Of a stretch of DNA of 64,000 nt, positions 32,885 to 42,311 are shown piece by piece. Position 1 is the first letter of the stretch; every line of letters starts with the position of its first letter. The position numbers and the translations under genes were made by a program. This stretch comes from Kitasatospora sp. MAP5-34 (GTDB lineage: Bacteria; Actinomycetota; Actinomycetes; Streptomycetales; Streptomycetaceae): contig NZ_JARXZC010000003.1 of NCBI RefSeq assembly GCF_029894335.1, forward strand, positions 124,001 through 188,000, given 5' to 3'. The notes below the pieces were generated by a model. It worked only from the letters and a program-made list of their open reading frames with translations, did no database searches and had not been told where the DNA came from.

Positions 32885-33808
32885 TCAGCCCTCCCCCTCC
32901 TGGAGCGGCAGCGGGAAGCCCGGCCGGGCCACCGCGTCCCCGCGCTCGTCCGGCGGGACGGCCGCCAGCACCGCCTCGGTCTCCAGCGCCGACATCGGGC
33001 ACAGCCACCCGTCCACCAGGGCCCAGCCGTGCGCCTCCCCGTCGCGCCGCAGCAGCAGCTCCCCCGTCCCGTACCCGGCGACGGCCGCCGCCAGCGTGAC
33101 GCAGAACGCCTCCATCCCGCGCCCGCCGGCCGACAGCTGCCCGGACCCCACGCAGAGGTCGGTGGCGGCCGCCAGCTCCTCGCCCTCGGCCAGGCCGACC
33201 GAACGCAGCGTGAGCCCGTGGCACCCGTCCCCCGCGCCGGCGGCGAGCGCGAGGCAGACCTCGGAGACGTACTGCAGCACGGCGGTCAGCCGCGCCTCGG
33301 GCCGGTCGTCCCAGCCGATCGCCGCCAGCAGCGCCGCGCAGCCGATCGAGATCCGGACCCTGGCCAGGTGGTCCTCGCGCAGGGCGGGCAGCAGCTCGGC
33401 CAGCCGCTGCCCGGTGTAGCGGAACGGCTCCCCGGCGAGCTCCGGGTCGGCGGCGTACGCGACCCGGGCCACCGGGTCGCCCGGGTCGAGCAGGTGCTCC
33501 TCGCAGAACTCCTCGAAGTCGGCCGGTTCGAGGACCCGCAGGTGGACGTCCAGCCCCTGCCCGTGCAGCACCCGCAGCCGGCCCTCCGTCCACCGCAGGT
33601 AGGACGCGTAGTCGGCCCCGCCGAACAGCCCGTACCGCTCCAGGCCCGCGAAGTCGGCGGCGTCGGCCGCCACCGCGAGCGCCACCGGCTGCGCGGGCGG
33701 CGCCGCCCGGGAACGGCCCCGGCGGCCGAAACCGGGCGGACGGGTGGACTCGCGGTTCGGCCGGGATTCGCGGTTCGGACGGCTCTCGGAGGCGTGCTTC
33801 TTCGACAT
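32885..33808 (-). CDS. Unrecognised 307-residue protein
   Basis: I do not recognise the family. ATG 33808 has GGAGG 5 nt upstream and codon use is normal, so the gene is real. The N-terminus carries ESRPNRESRPNREST, a short tandem repeat, followed by a basic region. The body (about 45-300) is acidic and rich in Leu/Ala, with GLERYGLFGGADYASYLRWTEGRLRVLHGQGLDVHLRVLEPADFEEFCEEHLLDPGD-type helices split by conserved-looking aromatic residues, and no transmembrane segment. It is divergent from sbcD. A role linked to DNA repair is only a positional guess. Confidence 0.6.
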   Translation of the reverse strand: MSKKHASESRPNRESRPNRESTRPPGFGRRGRSRAAPPAQPVALAVAADAADFAGLERYGLFGGADYASYLRWTEGRLRVLHGQGLDVHLRVLEPADFEEFCEEHLLDPGDPVARVAYAADPELAGEPFRYTGQRLAELLPALREDHLARVRISIGCAALLAAIGWDDRPEARLTAVLQYVSEVCLALAAGAGDGCHGLTLRSVGLAEGEELAAATDLCVGSGQLSAGGRGMEAFCVTLAAAVAGYGTGELLLRRDGEAHGWALVDGWLCPMSALETEAVLAAVPPDERGDAVARPGFPLPLQEGEG

Positions 33809-33964
33809 AAACCCTCCTTCGGGAACAACCGTCGGAGCACCCGCTGCAGTCGGGTCACCGATTGCGGCCGAACATACACACCGTCACCGACAATCCACTC
33901 GCTGCGACCGGGCGACCACCGGCACCGCCCGCGTTGTCGGTGCCTGCCGCTAGGGTCGGGGACC

Positions 33965-35179
33965 ATGCGACTCCTGCATACCTCCGACTGGCATCTCGGG
34001 CGCTCCTTCCACCGGGAGAGCCTGCACGACGCCCAGCGCGCGTTCCTCGACCATCTGGTGACGGTGGTCCGGGAGCGGGGCGTCGATGCCGTGCTGGTCG
34101 CGGGGGACGTCTACGACCGTGCCCTGCCCGGGCTGGACGCGGTCGCGCTCTTCGACGACGTACTTCACCGGCTCGGCGATCTCGGGGTGCCGACGGTCTT
34201 CATCAGCGGCAACCATGACTCGGCCCGCCGCCTCGGGGTCGGCGCCGGGCTGATCGGCCGGGCCGGCATCCACCTGCGGACGGACCCGGACGGCTGCGCC
34301 GTGCCCGTCATGCTCGCCGACGAGCACGGCCCGGTCGCCGTCTACGGCCTGCCGTACCTGGAGCCCGCGCTGACCAGGGAGCGCTTCGGGCTGGAGCGCG
34401 GCGGCCACGACCAGGTGCTCGGCGCCGCGATGGAGCAGGTCCGGGCGGACCTCGCCGCGCGGCCCGCCGGGACACGGGCGGTGGTGCTGGCACACGCCTT
34501 CGTGACGGGCGGCGAGCCGAGCGACAGTGAGCGCGACATCACGGTCGGCGGCGTGGCGGCCGTCCCCACCACCGTCTTCGACGGCGTGCACTACGCCGCC
34601 CTGGGCCACCTGCACGGCTGCCAGACGCTCGCCCCGCACCTGCGCTACAGCGGCTCACCGCTCGCGTACTCCTTCTCCGAGGTGCACCACCGCAAGAGCA
34701 TGTGGCTGGTCGACCTCGCCGGTGACGGCTCGGTCGACGCCGAGCGCGTGTACTGCCCGGTGCCCCGCCCACTGGCCCGGCTGCGCGGGCCGCTCGCCGG
34801 CCTGCTCGCCCGTCCGGAGTACGCGCAGCACGAGGAGTCCTGGGTCCAGGCCACCCTCACCGACGCGGCCCGCCCCGCCAACCCGATGGACGAGCTGCGC
34901 AAACGCTTCCCGCACACCCTCCAGCTGCTCTTCGACCCCGAACACACCCCGGGCGAGGCACACCCCTCGTACGCGGCCCGGGTCAGCGGCCGCCCCGATC
35001 TGGAGGTCGCCGAGGGCTTCGTACGGCACGTCCGCCCGGGCAGTGAGGTGGACGAGCTGGAGCGCGGCTGGCTGCGGGAGGCGTTCGAGCACGTCCGGCA
35101 GGGCAGCGACCGCGCCGGGGAGCTAACCGGGCCAGAGCTGCCAGGGCGAGCGCTACCGGGACAGGAGGCGGTCCGATGA
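33965..35179 (+). CDS. sbcD: DNA repair exonuclease subunit SbcD
   Basis: 404 residues, the Mre11-type calcineurin-like nuclease of the SbcCD complex, which opens DNA hairpins and processes double-strand ends. Phosphoesterase motifs are HTSDWHLGRSFH (5-16), VAGDVYDRALPG, FISGNHDSARRL, VVLAHAFVTGG and ALGHLHGCQ. ATG 33965 follows a GGGTCGGGGACC leader. Its stop overlaps sbcC by 4 nt, giving translational coupling. Confidence 0.95.
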   Translation: MRLLHTSDWHLGRSFHRESLHDAQRAFLDHLVTVVRERGVDAVLVAGDVYDRALPGLDAVALFDDVLHRLGDLGVPTVFISGNHDSARRLGVGAGLIGRAGIHLRTDPDGCAVPVMLADEHGPVAVYGLPYLEPALTRERFGLERGGHDQVLGAAMEQVRADLAARPAGTRAVVLAHAFVTGGEPSDSERDITVGGVAAVPTTVFDGVHYAALGHLHGCQTLAPHLRYSGSPLAYSFSEVHHRKSMWLVDLAGDGSVDAERVYCPVPRPLARLRGPLAGLLARPEYAQHEESWVQATLTDAARPANPMDELRKRFPHTLQLLFDPEHTPGEAHPSYAARVSGRPDLEVAEGFVRHVRPGSEVDELERGWLREAFEHVRQGSDRAGELTGPELPGRALPGQEAVR

Positions 35180-38100
35180 GGCTGCACCAGCTGACCGTCA
35201 CGGCCTTCGGCCCGTTCGCCGGGACGGAGCGGGTCGACTTCGACCAGCTCGCCTCGGCGGGCCTGTTCCTGCTGCGCGGCGCCACCGGCGCGGGCAAGAG
35301 CAGCGTGCTGGACGCGGTCTGCTTCGCCCTCTACGGCGAGGTGCCCGGCGCCCGGAAGGGCAACCCGCTGCGCAGCGACCACGCCGACCCCCTGCTGCTC
35401 ACCGAGGTGCGGCTGGACGTCACCCTCGGCGGGCGGCGGCTGGAGATCACCCGCAGCCCCGAGCAGAAGCGCCCCAAACGGCGCGGCACCGGTCTGACCA
35501 CCGAGAAGCCGCAGACCCTGCTGCGCGAGTGGTGCGCGGAGCTGGCCGACGGCAGCGCCGGCTGGCGGGCCGTCAGCAAGTCGCACCAGGAGGCGGGCGA
35601 GGAGATCCGCCGGCTGATCGGGATGAGCCGGGACCAGTTCTGCCAGGTGGTGCTGCTCCCCCAGGGCGACTTCGCCCGCTTCCTGCGCGCCGACGCGAAC
35701 GACCGGGCCGCGCTGCTCCGCCAGCTCTTCGACACCGGCCGCTTCGACCAGGTCGAACGGTGGCTCGGTGAGCAGCGGCGCGGGCACGAGGCGAAGGTCC
35801 AGGCCGGGCTCCGGGGGCTGCGCGACCTGGCCGGCCGGGCGCACGAGGTAGCGGGCCCGGCGGCGGAGCCCGCCGGGGGCTGGGTGCCCGGCGAGGACGG
35901 CCCTCCGGCCGAGCTCGCCGACGGGCTGCTGGCCTGGGCGGCGATCCTGCGCGGCGGCGCCGCCGAACAGCTCGCGGTCGCGCACTCCGCGCTGGCCGCC
36001 GCGGAGTCCGCGCAGGAGGCCGCCCAGCGGCACCACGAACGGGCCGGGGAGCTGGCCGACCGCCAGCGCCGCCACCGGGCGGCCGTCCTGGAGGCGGCCC
36101 GGCTGGCCGACTCCTCGGCAGACCTCGCCCGCGACCAGCAGCGGCTGACGGCCGCTCAGGCCGCCGTCGGGGTCGAGTCCCTGCTGCGTCTGCGCGACGG
36201 CGCCGCCACCGCCCACCGGTCCGCCGAGCGGACGGAGCGCGAGCGCCGGGCCGAGGCCGGCGCCGACCCGGCGGTGGACGCCGACGGGCTGGCCGCCACC
36301 GAACGGCAGCTGCGGGAGCAGCTCGGGCGGCTGGCGGCGGCCAGGTCCGACGAACAGCGTCACGCCGAGCTCGGCCGCGAGCAGGAGCAGCTCACCCACG
36401 AGCGCGGCCGGGCCGAGGAGGCCGCCGAGGACGCCCAGGAGTGGCTGGTCGGGTTCGACGCCCGGCTGAAGACCCTGCAGGACGACCAGACCGAGGCCCG
36501 CGCCGCCGAGGCCCGGGTCGAACAGCTGGACACCCGCCGCACCGAGCTGGCCGGCCGGCTCGACGCCGCCGCCCGCCGGGACGCGCTGCGCGGCCGGATC
36601 ACCCAGGCCGAGGGCGAGCTGCTGACCCTGCGCGAACGGGCCTTGGACGCCCGCGGCCACAGCCAGGACCTGCGCGAACGACGGCTCACCGGGATGGCCG
36701 CCGAGCTGGCCGGGCAGCTGGCCGACGGCGAGCCCTGCCGGGTCTGCGGATCGGCCGTCCACCCGGCCCCCGCGCGGCCCAGCGGCGCCCAGGTGAGCGC
36801 CGAGGACGAGGAACGGGCGCGCGCGGTCCAGCTGCGCGCCGAACAGGAGGCCGGCGACGCCGAGTCCGCCCTGACGGCGCTCCGGGTCGACGAGGCGTCG
36901 GCTGCGGGCGCCGCCGGTACGCAGAGTGTCGCGGAGCTTCGCGAGGCGCTCGGCTCCGTCGAGCAGCATCGGCGGGAGGCGCTGCGGGCCGCCGACGGCC
37001 TCGGTCTGACGACCCAGCGGATCGCCGAGTTGACGGCGGAACAGCACAAGCAGCAGTCCGAGCTCCGCCAGGCCGGGGAGCACAGCGCCGCGCTGGCCGC
37101 CAAGGTGCAGACGCTGGCCGCCGAGCGGGCGGAGCTGGGCCTGCGGGTCGCCGCCGCGCGCGGTGACGCCCCGTCGGTCGCCGCGCGGTCGGTCGCACTG
37201 ACGTCCCTCGCCGACGCGCTGGCCGCCGCAGCGGGCGCGGCCCGGACCGGCGCCGAGACGGCGGCCCGGCTGGGCGGGGCGGAGCACGAGCTGCGCCAGG
37301 CCGCGCGGGCGGCGGGTTTCGCCGATCCGGAGGCGGCCCGCGCCGCGCTGCTGTCCAGCACCGAGCTGTCGGCGCTGAAGACCCGGCTGGAGAGCCGACG
37401 CGCGGCCCGGGACGCGGCCGAGGCCAGGCTCGCCGAGCCGGAGCTGGTGGCCGCCGCCGCACTGCCGGCCGTCGATCTGCCGATGGTCCAGGCGGAGTTG
37501 CAGGCCGCCACGACCCGGCTGCGGACGGCCTCGGCCGAGGAGAACACGGCCCGGGAGCGCCTCGCCGCCCTGGCCAGGATCGGCCGGGAACTCACCATCC
37601 TCGCCGCCGAGCTGGCCCCGGCACTGGAGCGGTTCGGACGGATCAACCGCCTCGCCGGGCTCGCCGCCGGCACCTCGGGCGAGAACGTGCTGCGGATGCG
37701 GCTGGAGTCGTACGTGCTGGCGGCCCGCCTGGAACAGGTCGCGGCGGCGGCCAGCGACCGGCTGGTCCGGATGTCCGGCGGCCGCTACACGCTGGTCCAC
37801 AGCGACGACCGGGTGTCCGGCAACCGCCGGTCCGGCCTGGCCCTGCGGGTGGTCGACGCCTGGACGGGCATCGACCGCGACACAGCCACCCTCTCGGGCG
37901 GTGAGAGCTTCTTCGCCTCGCTGGCACTGGCCCTCGGCCTGGCGGACGTGGTCACCGACGAGGCCGGCGGGATGCCGCTGGACACCCTCTTCATCGACGA
38001 GGGCTTCGGCAGCCTGGACGAACAGACCCTGGAGGAGGTGATGGACGTACTCGACGGCCTGCGCGAACGGGACCGCGCCGTCGGCATCGTCAGCCACGTC

Positions 38101-38193
38101 CCCGACCTGCGCTCCCGCATCCCGGCCCAGCTCCTGGTCAAGAAGGGCCGCCACGGCTCCACCCTCCGCCTCGCCGACCGCGAGAGCGCCTGA
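35176..38193 (+). CDS. sbcC: DNA repair ATPase subunit SbcC
   Basis: 1005 residues, an SMC/Rad50-like ATPase partner of SbcD. Walker A is GATGAGKSS (35-43), followed by VLDAVCFALYGE. The Q-loop SRDQFCQVVLLPQGDF is near residue 155. Two long Ala/Arg/Glu-rich coiled-coil arms flank the zinc hook CRVCGSAVHP (about 523-532). The C-terminal signature is TLSGGESFFASLALALGLAD, with Walker B LDTLFIDEGFGSLDE. Length matches bacterial SbcC. Overlap with sbcD by 4 nt. Confidence 0.96.
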   Translation: MRLHQLTVTAFGPFAGTERVDFDQLASAGLFLLRGATGAGKSSVLDAVCFALYGEVPGARKGNPLRSDHADPLLLTEVRLDVTLGGRRLEITRSPEQKRPKRRGTGLTTEKPQTLLREWCAELADGSAGWRAVSKSHQEAGEEIRRLIGMSRDQFCQVVLLPQGDFARFLRADANDRAALLRQLFDTGRFDQVERWLGEQRRGHEAKVQAGLRGLRDLAGRAHEVAGPAAEPAGGWVPGEDGPPAELADGLLAWAAILRGGAAEQLAVAHSALAAAESAQEAAQRHHERAGELADRQRRHRAAVLEAARLADSSADLARDQQRLTAAQAAVGVESLLRLRDGAATAHRSAERTERERRAEAGADPAVDADGLAATERQLREQLGRLAAARSDEQRHAELGREQEQLTHERGRAEEAAEDAQEWLVGFDARLKTLQDDQTEARAAEARVEQLDTRRTELAGRLDAAARRDALRGRITQAEGELLTLRERALDARGHSQDLRERRLTGMAAELAGQLADGEPCRVCGSAVHPAPARPSGAQVSAEDEERARAVQLRAEQEAGDAESALTALRVDEASAAGAAGTQSVAELREALGSVEQHRREALRAADGLGLTTQRIAELTAEQHKQQSELRQAGEHSAALAAKVQTLAAERAELGLRVAAARGDAPSVAARSVALTSLADALAAAAGAARTGAETAARLGGAEHELRQAARAAGFADPEAARAALLSSTELSALKTRLESRRAARDAAEARLAEPELVAAAALPAVDLPMVQAELQAATTRLRTASAEENTARERLAALARIGRELTILAAELAPALERFGRINRLAGLAAGTSGENVLRMRLESYVLAARLEQVAAAASDRLVRMSGGRYTLVHSDDRVSGNRRSGLALRVVDAWTGIDRDTATLSGGESFFASLALALGLADVVTDEAGGMPLDTLFIDEGFGSLDEQTLEEVMDVLDGLRERDRAVGIVSHVPDLRSRIPAQLLVKKGRHGSTLRLADRESA

Positions 38194-38202
38194 CGGCGCA
38201 GG

Positions 38203-38312
38203 TAACCGTACGCACATGGCTGACCACCGCAGGGGCGCGGGGGACTGCGCGACCAGGCACAACGTACGTGCACGCGCGCACGCAGTTGATCCAGCCGAGC
38301 CCCGCGCCCCTG
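38203..38312. repeat. Dispersed intergenic hairpin repeat, copy A
   Basis: CAGGGGCGCGGGG (38230-38242) and CCCCGCGCCCCTG (38300-38312) form a 13-bp stem with a variable 57-nt loop. The left flank (AACCGTACGCACATGG...) is nearly identical to copy B at 47652. It lies after sbcC, before the convergent yjbQ gene. Confidence 0.75.
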
Positions 38313-38362
38313 ATGGTGTTGCTCGGAGTACGAACAGTTCCCGCGCCCAGGCCGCAACCTCC

Positions 38363-38785
38363 TCATCCCAGGAAGGAGAGCCGTACCGTCCGCCTGGGGT
38401 TGTCCCCGTTGGTGTCCACCAGGACCACCGACTGCCAGACGCCCAGCGCCAGCTTCCCGCCGATCACCGGCAGGGTGGCGTGCGGGGCGACCAGCCCGGG
38501 GAGGACGTGGTCGCGGCCGTGCCCGGGGGTGCCGTGCCGGTGCCGCCACCTGCTGTCGGCCGGCAGCAGCTCGCGCAGGATGTCGAGCAGGTCCTCGTCG
38601 CTCCCGGCGCCGGTCTCGATCACGGCGATGCCCGCCGTGGCGTGCGGCACGAAGACGTTCAGCAACCCGTCCCGCCCCGCCGCCGCACTGTCGAGGAACG
38701 TGGCGCAGCGATCGGTGATGTCGAGGGCGACCTCGCCGGTGCCGGTGGTGAGGTCGAAGGTGATGGAGTGAAAGGTGTCCGCCAT
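38363..38785 (-). CDS. yjbQ: YjbQ-family protein (secondary thiamine-phosphate synthase-like)
   Basis: 140 residues. The UPF0047/YjbQ fold is recognised from the N-terminal ITFDLTTGTGEVALDITDR, VFVPHATAGIAVIE, and the C-terminal HGRDHVLPGLVAPHATLPVIGGKLALGVWQSVVLVD with conserved His residues. E. coli YjbQ shows weak thiamine-phosphate synthase activity, but the true role of the family is unsettled. ATG 38785 has GAGGA 7-8 nt upstream. Confidence 0.85.
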   Translation of the reverse strand: MADTFHSITFDLTTGTGEVALDITDRCATFLDSAAAGRDGLLNVFVPHATAGIAVIETGAGSDEDLLDILRELLPADSRWRHRHGTPGHGRDHVLPGLVAPHATLPVIGGKLALGVWQSVVLVDTNGDNPRRTVRLSFLG

Positions 38786-38979
38786 GGTGCCATCCTCACC
38801 CAGGGCCGACGCACAACGCGTGCGACATCCGTACCGCGAGATCCGCAGCGGCAGGCCGATGGCCGTGGCCCGGGCCTTGAGCAGCCGTGGCCCCGGCCTT
38901 GAACCGGCTGCGGACATGCCGCTGACCCGATGGACCTGACGGTCCATCGGGCCGGTGGGGCGGGCCTTGGTCGGAGACC

Positions 38980-39246
38980 TCAGCCACGCCCGCCGAACAG
39001 GCTCCGCCGCAGCCGCCGCAGGGGCGCCAGCAACGACACCCGCGCCATACGGCGCGGGGCGGCCGGGGTACTGACGCCACGTGGCGTCAGCTCCCTTATC
39101 AGGCCCAGTGCCTCGGCGGTGTCACCCACCGAGAGAGCCGGTGCACCCAGCACTGACAGGTGACGATCGATCCGACGGCCGGTCGCGCCGATACCGCACT
39201 GGATCGCCGGCACCCGGGGCCGACTCCGCACTTGCATGTGTTCCAT
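38980..39246 (-). CDS. Small basic hypothetical protein
   Basis: 88 residues, not assigned to a family. It begins MEHMQVRSRPRVPAIQCGIGATGRRIDRHLSVLGAP and ends with an Arg/Leu-rich tail (LLAPLRRLRRSLFGGRG). The ribosome site is weak (a GGGG..GGGA stretch upstream). Codon position GC bias looks coding and the opposite strand shows nothing better, so it is probably a small streptomycete-specific protein. The basic C-terminus could bind membrane or nucleic acid. Confidence 0.45.
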   Translation of the reverse strand: MEHMQVRSRPRVPAIQCGIGATGRRIDRHLSVLGAPALSVGDTAEALGLIRELTPRGVSTPAAPRRMARVSLLAPLRRLRRSLFGGRG

Positions 39247-40012
39247 CAGTTTTTCCCACCCCTACGAGGCGCCAGGGCCGTGAGGCGAAGACTATCCGTG
39301 AGAGACGGCCTTCGCGCAACCGTCCTGGTGTTCTGCCACCGTATCGTGCGAAGCGAACTGACGCTTCACCAGAATCCCGTGGCCTCGGTCACGACTGCGC
39401 ATCGACGGTGTCGGAACGGTGGCGAAACGAGCAGGCCGAAAGGTTGTGCAGCACTCGGGGAGGCGCGTTGATCAAGCCGCACGCGCCGGGCGCACTGCCG
39501 AGCCACCCGACGGCTGCGACCACGACGACGGTCGTGACGCTGAGCAACATCGCCAACACAGCCCGACCCCAGGGGCAACCTCAGCGACATGATTCAGGAA
39601 TTGAACACATACGGGGGATTGACGCCACCGAAACCTACAAGCAATATCTCTAACGACGGGCGAATCCGACAGCTTCCGGACTCATCCCGTCCGATGTTTT
39701 CGACAGATGAACAGAACTTCCGACACCAGAAGCGAGTCACTGTCCGGTCGTCCCGATGTCGCGACGACCCGGCTCCCCCTGGTGTACGGACCGGCGGCCG
39801 ACCGTTGAGGGTCGGTCCGGCTGCCGAACCAGACTGCCGGTGCCGCCGCTCGCACGGCGCGGCACCGGCGGTCACCTTTTCCGGAGCCACCGGCAAGGTC
39901 ACGACCGGCCTCGGCACCACCCGCTCCGGCAGTCCTCTCATCCAGGGTCGGTAGAGTATGGGTACCGGGCGACCCCGCCGAAGCCCAGCCCCCCTCCGCG
40001 GAGTGAACGAGC
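39247..40012. other. 766-nt intergenic region without a convincing gene
   Basis: Less GC-rich than its surroundings, with several short overlapping reading frames but none with a good start, ribosome site and codon bias together. It contains a candidate promoter at 39619-39647 pointing toward the glycosyltransferase gene, which suggests a long 5' leader. Confidence 0.4.
39619..39647 (+). promoter_or_regulatory. Candidate promoter upstream of the glycosyltransferase
   Basis: TTGACG (39619-39624), 17 nt, CAATAT (39642-39647). If used, the leader is about 360 nt. Confidence 0.4.
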
Positions 40013-42292
40013 GTGAGTCCCCTCCTCAGCATTGTGCTGCCAGTCCACGGGGTGGAGCGCTTCCTGCCGCGCTGCCTCGATTCGCTCGGCCCGGGCCCCT
40101 CGCCCGCGTCCGCCGACGAGATCGGGAGCGGGGTCGACGCCGAGATCGAGATCATCGCGGTCGACGACCTCTCCCCGGACGGCTGCGGCGCCATCCTGGA
40201 CGAGTACGCCGCCCGCGACCCCCGGTTGCGCGTCCTGCACCTCACCGAGAACCAGGGCCTCGGCGGCGCCCGTACCGTCGGCCTGGCCGAGGCGCGCGGC
40301 AGGTACGTCTGGTTCGTCGACAGCGACGACTGGCTGCCCGAAGGCACGCTGGCCGCCCTGACGGCCGAGCTGCGCCGCGAGGAGTCCGCCGACACCCCCT
40401 CGGACGTGCTGCTCACCGACTTCAGCCACGTCTACCCGGACGGCAGCACCGAGCCCAACCCGTGGCGCCACCTGCTGCGCGGCTCGCCCCTCGTCGACGG
40501 CTGCACGGCCGCCGACCACCCGGCACTGATGCAGACCGTGATGGCCGTCTGGAACAAGATCTTCCGACGCGAGTTCCTGGCGGGCCTCGACGTCTCCTTC
40601 GGGCGCGGCTTCTACGAGGACATCTCGGTCACCTACCCGGCCCTGCTGGCCGCCGGCCGGCTGCGCTACCTCGACCGGTCCTGCTACAACTACCGGCGCG
40701 GCCGCCCCGGCGCGATCACCAACACGGCCTCGCCGAAGCACGCGGACGTCTTCGCCCAGTACGACGCGATCTTCGCGTTTTTGGACAAGCACAGCCTGGA
40801 CAAGCACGACCTGAGCGGGAACGGCCTGGACACCAGGAGCCTGGTCTTCGACCGCACCGTCAAGCAGGCCCTGACCGTCTACGACACCCCCGGGCTCGTC
40901 CCGACCAGCCTCCGCCCGGAGTTCTTCGCGCAGATCACCGCGCACTTCGCCCGGCACCGCCCGGCCGGCTACTCCTTCCCGGCCGGCCTGCGCGGTATCC
41001 AGTACCGGCTGGTCGCGCTGGGCTCCCGGCGCGCGTACGACGAGCTGCGGCGCACCGGACGGATCCCGCGCGGCCTGCGGCGGCGGGTGAAGGCCGTCGC
41101 GCCCGCCGTCCGGCGGGGCGTCCGGGGCGGGGCACGGTTCACGGCGTACAACGCGTTCCGGCAGCTGCCGCTGGACGAGCACCTGGCCGTCTACGCGGCG
41201 TACTGGCACCGGGGTTACGCCTGCAACCCGGCGGCGATCTACGAGAAGGCCCGCGAACTCGCGCCCGAGGTGCGCGGGGTGTGGGTGGTGGAGACCGCCG
41301 CGCAGGCGGCCACGCTCCCGGCCGGTGTGCCGTACGTGATCGTCAACACCCCCGGCTACCTGCGGGCGATGGCGACCGCGAAGTACTTCGTCAACAACGT
41401 CAACTTCCCGCACACCATGGTCAAGCGCCCGGGCACGGTGCACGTGCAGACCCAGCACGGCACGCCGCTCAAGACGATGGGCATGGACCTGCGGGACCAC
41501 CCCGACGCCGCCGACGGCATGGACTTCGACCGCCTGCGCGAGGCCGTCGACCGCTGGGACTACCTGGTCTCCCCCAATCCGCACACCAGCGAGCACTTCA
41601 GCCGGGCCTTCCCCGGCCGCTACGAGATGCTGGAGACCGGCTACCCGCGCAACGACCGGCTGGCCGTCGCCACCCCCGCCGGGACGGCCGACGTGCGGGA
41701 GCGGCTCGGGCTCCCGGCCGGGCAGCGGACCGTCCTGTTCGCGCCCACCCACCGCGAGGGGCAGGGCGGGTACGTACCGCTGGTGGACATCCGCGAGCTG
41801 GCCGAACGGCTCGGCCCAGGCTTCACGTTGCTCGTCCGCACCCACTACTTCCACACCGGCGGGCCCGGCGATCTGACGGCCGGTGAGGGCGCCGCCGCGA
41901 TCGTGGACGTCTCCGCGCACCCGACCGTCGAGGACCTCTACCTCGCCGCCGACGTGCTGGTCACGGACTACTCCTCGATGATGTTCGACTACGCCGTGCT
42001 GGACCGCCCGGTGGTGATCTTCGCCCCGGACTGGGCCGAGTACTGCCGAGTGCGCGGCGTCTACTTCGACCTGATGGCGATGCCCCCGGGCGCGGTCACC
42101 ACCGACGTCGGCGGGCTGGCCGAGGCCCTGCTCGCCGGCGACCCGGAGCCCGCCGCCCGGGCGGCCTTCCGTGAGCGCTTCTGCCCTTGGGACGACGGCC
42201 GGGCCGCCGAACGCGTCGTCCGCCGGGTCTTCCCCGTCCACGGCGGCCCGGCCGCGCCGTCACCTGCCACCCCCGTGCAGGCGGCGACCTGA
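40013..42292 (+). CDS. Bifunctional GT2 glycosyltransferase / CDP-glycerol glycerophosphotransferase
   Basis: 759 residues. The N-terminal GT2 domain (about 1-230) has LSIVLPVHGVERFLPRCLDSL, IIAVDDLSPDG, a VWFVDSDDWL (DxD) motif and RGFYEDISVTYPALL. After a basic linker, the C-terminal glycerophosphotransferase domain (about 370-740) shows NNVNFPHTMVKRPGTVHVQTQHGTPLKTMG, LFAPTHREG, and ADVLVTDYSSMMFDYAVLDRP. It makes a wall teichoic acid-type glycosylated polyol-phosphate polymer at the cytoplasmic membrane face. GTG 40013 has GGAG 12 nt upstream. A KHSLDKHD repeat occurs in the linker. Confidence 0.88.
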   Translation: MSPLLSIVLPVHGVERFLPRCLDSLGPGPSPASADEIGSGVDAEIEIIAVDDLSPDGCGAILDEYAARDPRLRVLHLTENQGLGGARTVGLAEARGRYVWFVDSDDWLPEGTLAALTAELRREESADTPSDVLLTDFSHVYPDGSTEPNPWRHLLRGSPLVDGCTAADHPALMQTVMAVWNKIFRREFLAGLDVSFGRGFYEDISVTYPALLAAGRLRYLDRSCYNYRRGRPGAITNTASPKHADVFAQYDAIFAFLDKHSLDKHDLSGNGLDTRSLVFDRTVKQALTVYDTPGLVPTSLRPEFFAQITAHFARHRPAGYSFPAGLRGIQYRLVALGSRRAYDELRRTGRIPRGLRRRVKAVAPAVRRGVRGGARFTAYNAFRQLPLDEHLAVYAAYWHRGYACNPAAIYEKARELAPEVRGVWVVETAAQAATLPAGVPYVIVNTPGYLRAMATAKYFVNNVNFPHTMVKRPGTVHVQTQHGTPLKTMGMDLRDHPDAADGMDFDRLREAVDRWDYLVSPNPHTSEHFSRAFPGRYEMLETGYPRNDRLAVATPAGTADVRERLGLPAGQRTVLFAPTHREGQGGYVPLVDIRELAERLGPGFTLLVRTHYFHTGGPGDLTAGEGAAAIVDVSAHPTVEDLYLAADVLVTDYSSMMFDYAVLDRPVVIFAPDWAEYCRVRGVYFDLMAMPPGAVTTDVGGLAEALLAGDPEPAARAAFRERFCPWDDGRAAERVVRRVFPVHGGPAAPSPATPVQAAT

Positions 42293-42311
42293 GCCAGCAC
42301 GGGGGCCCGCC

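Noticed and set aside
39589-39954. Possible small gene on the plus strand in the 39.2-40.0 kb gap.
   Set aside because: No ribosome site, poor codon-position GC bias and no recognisable domain; treated as intergenic.
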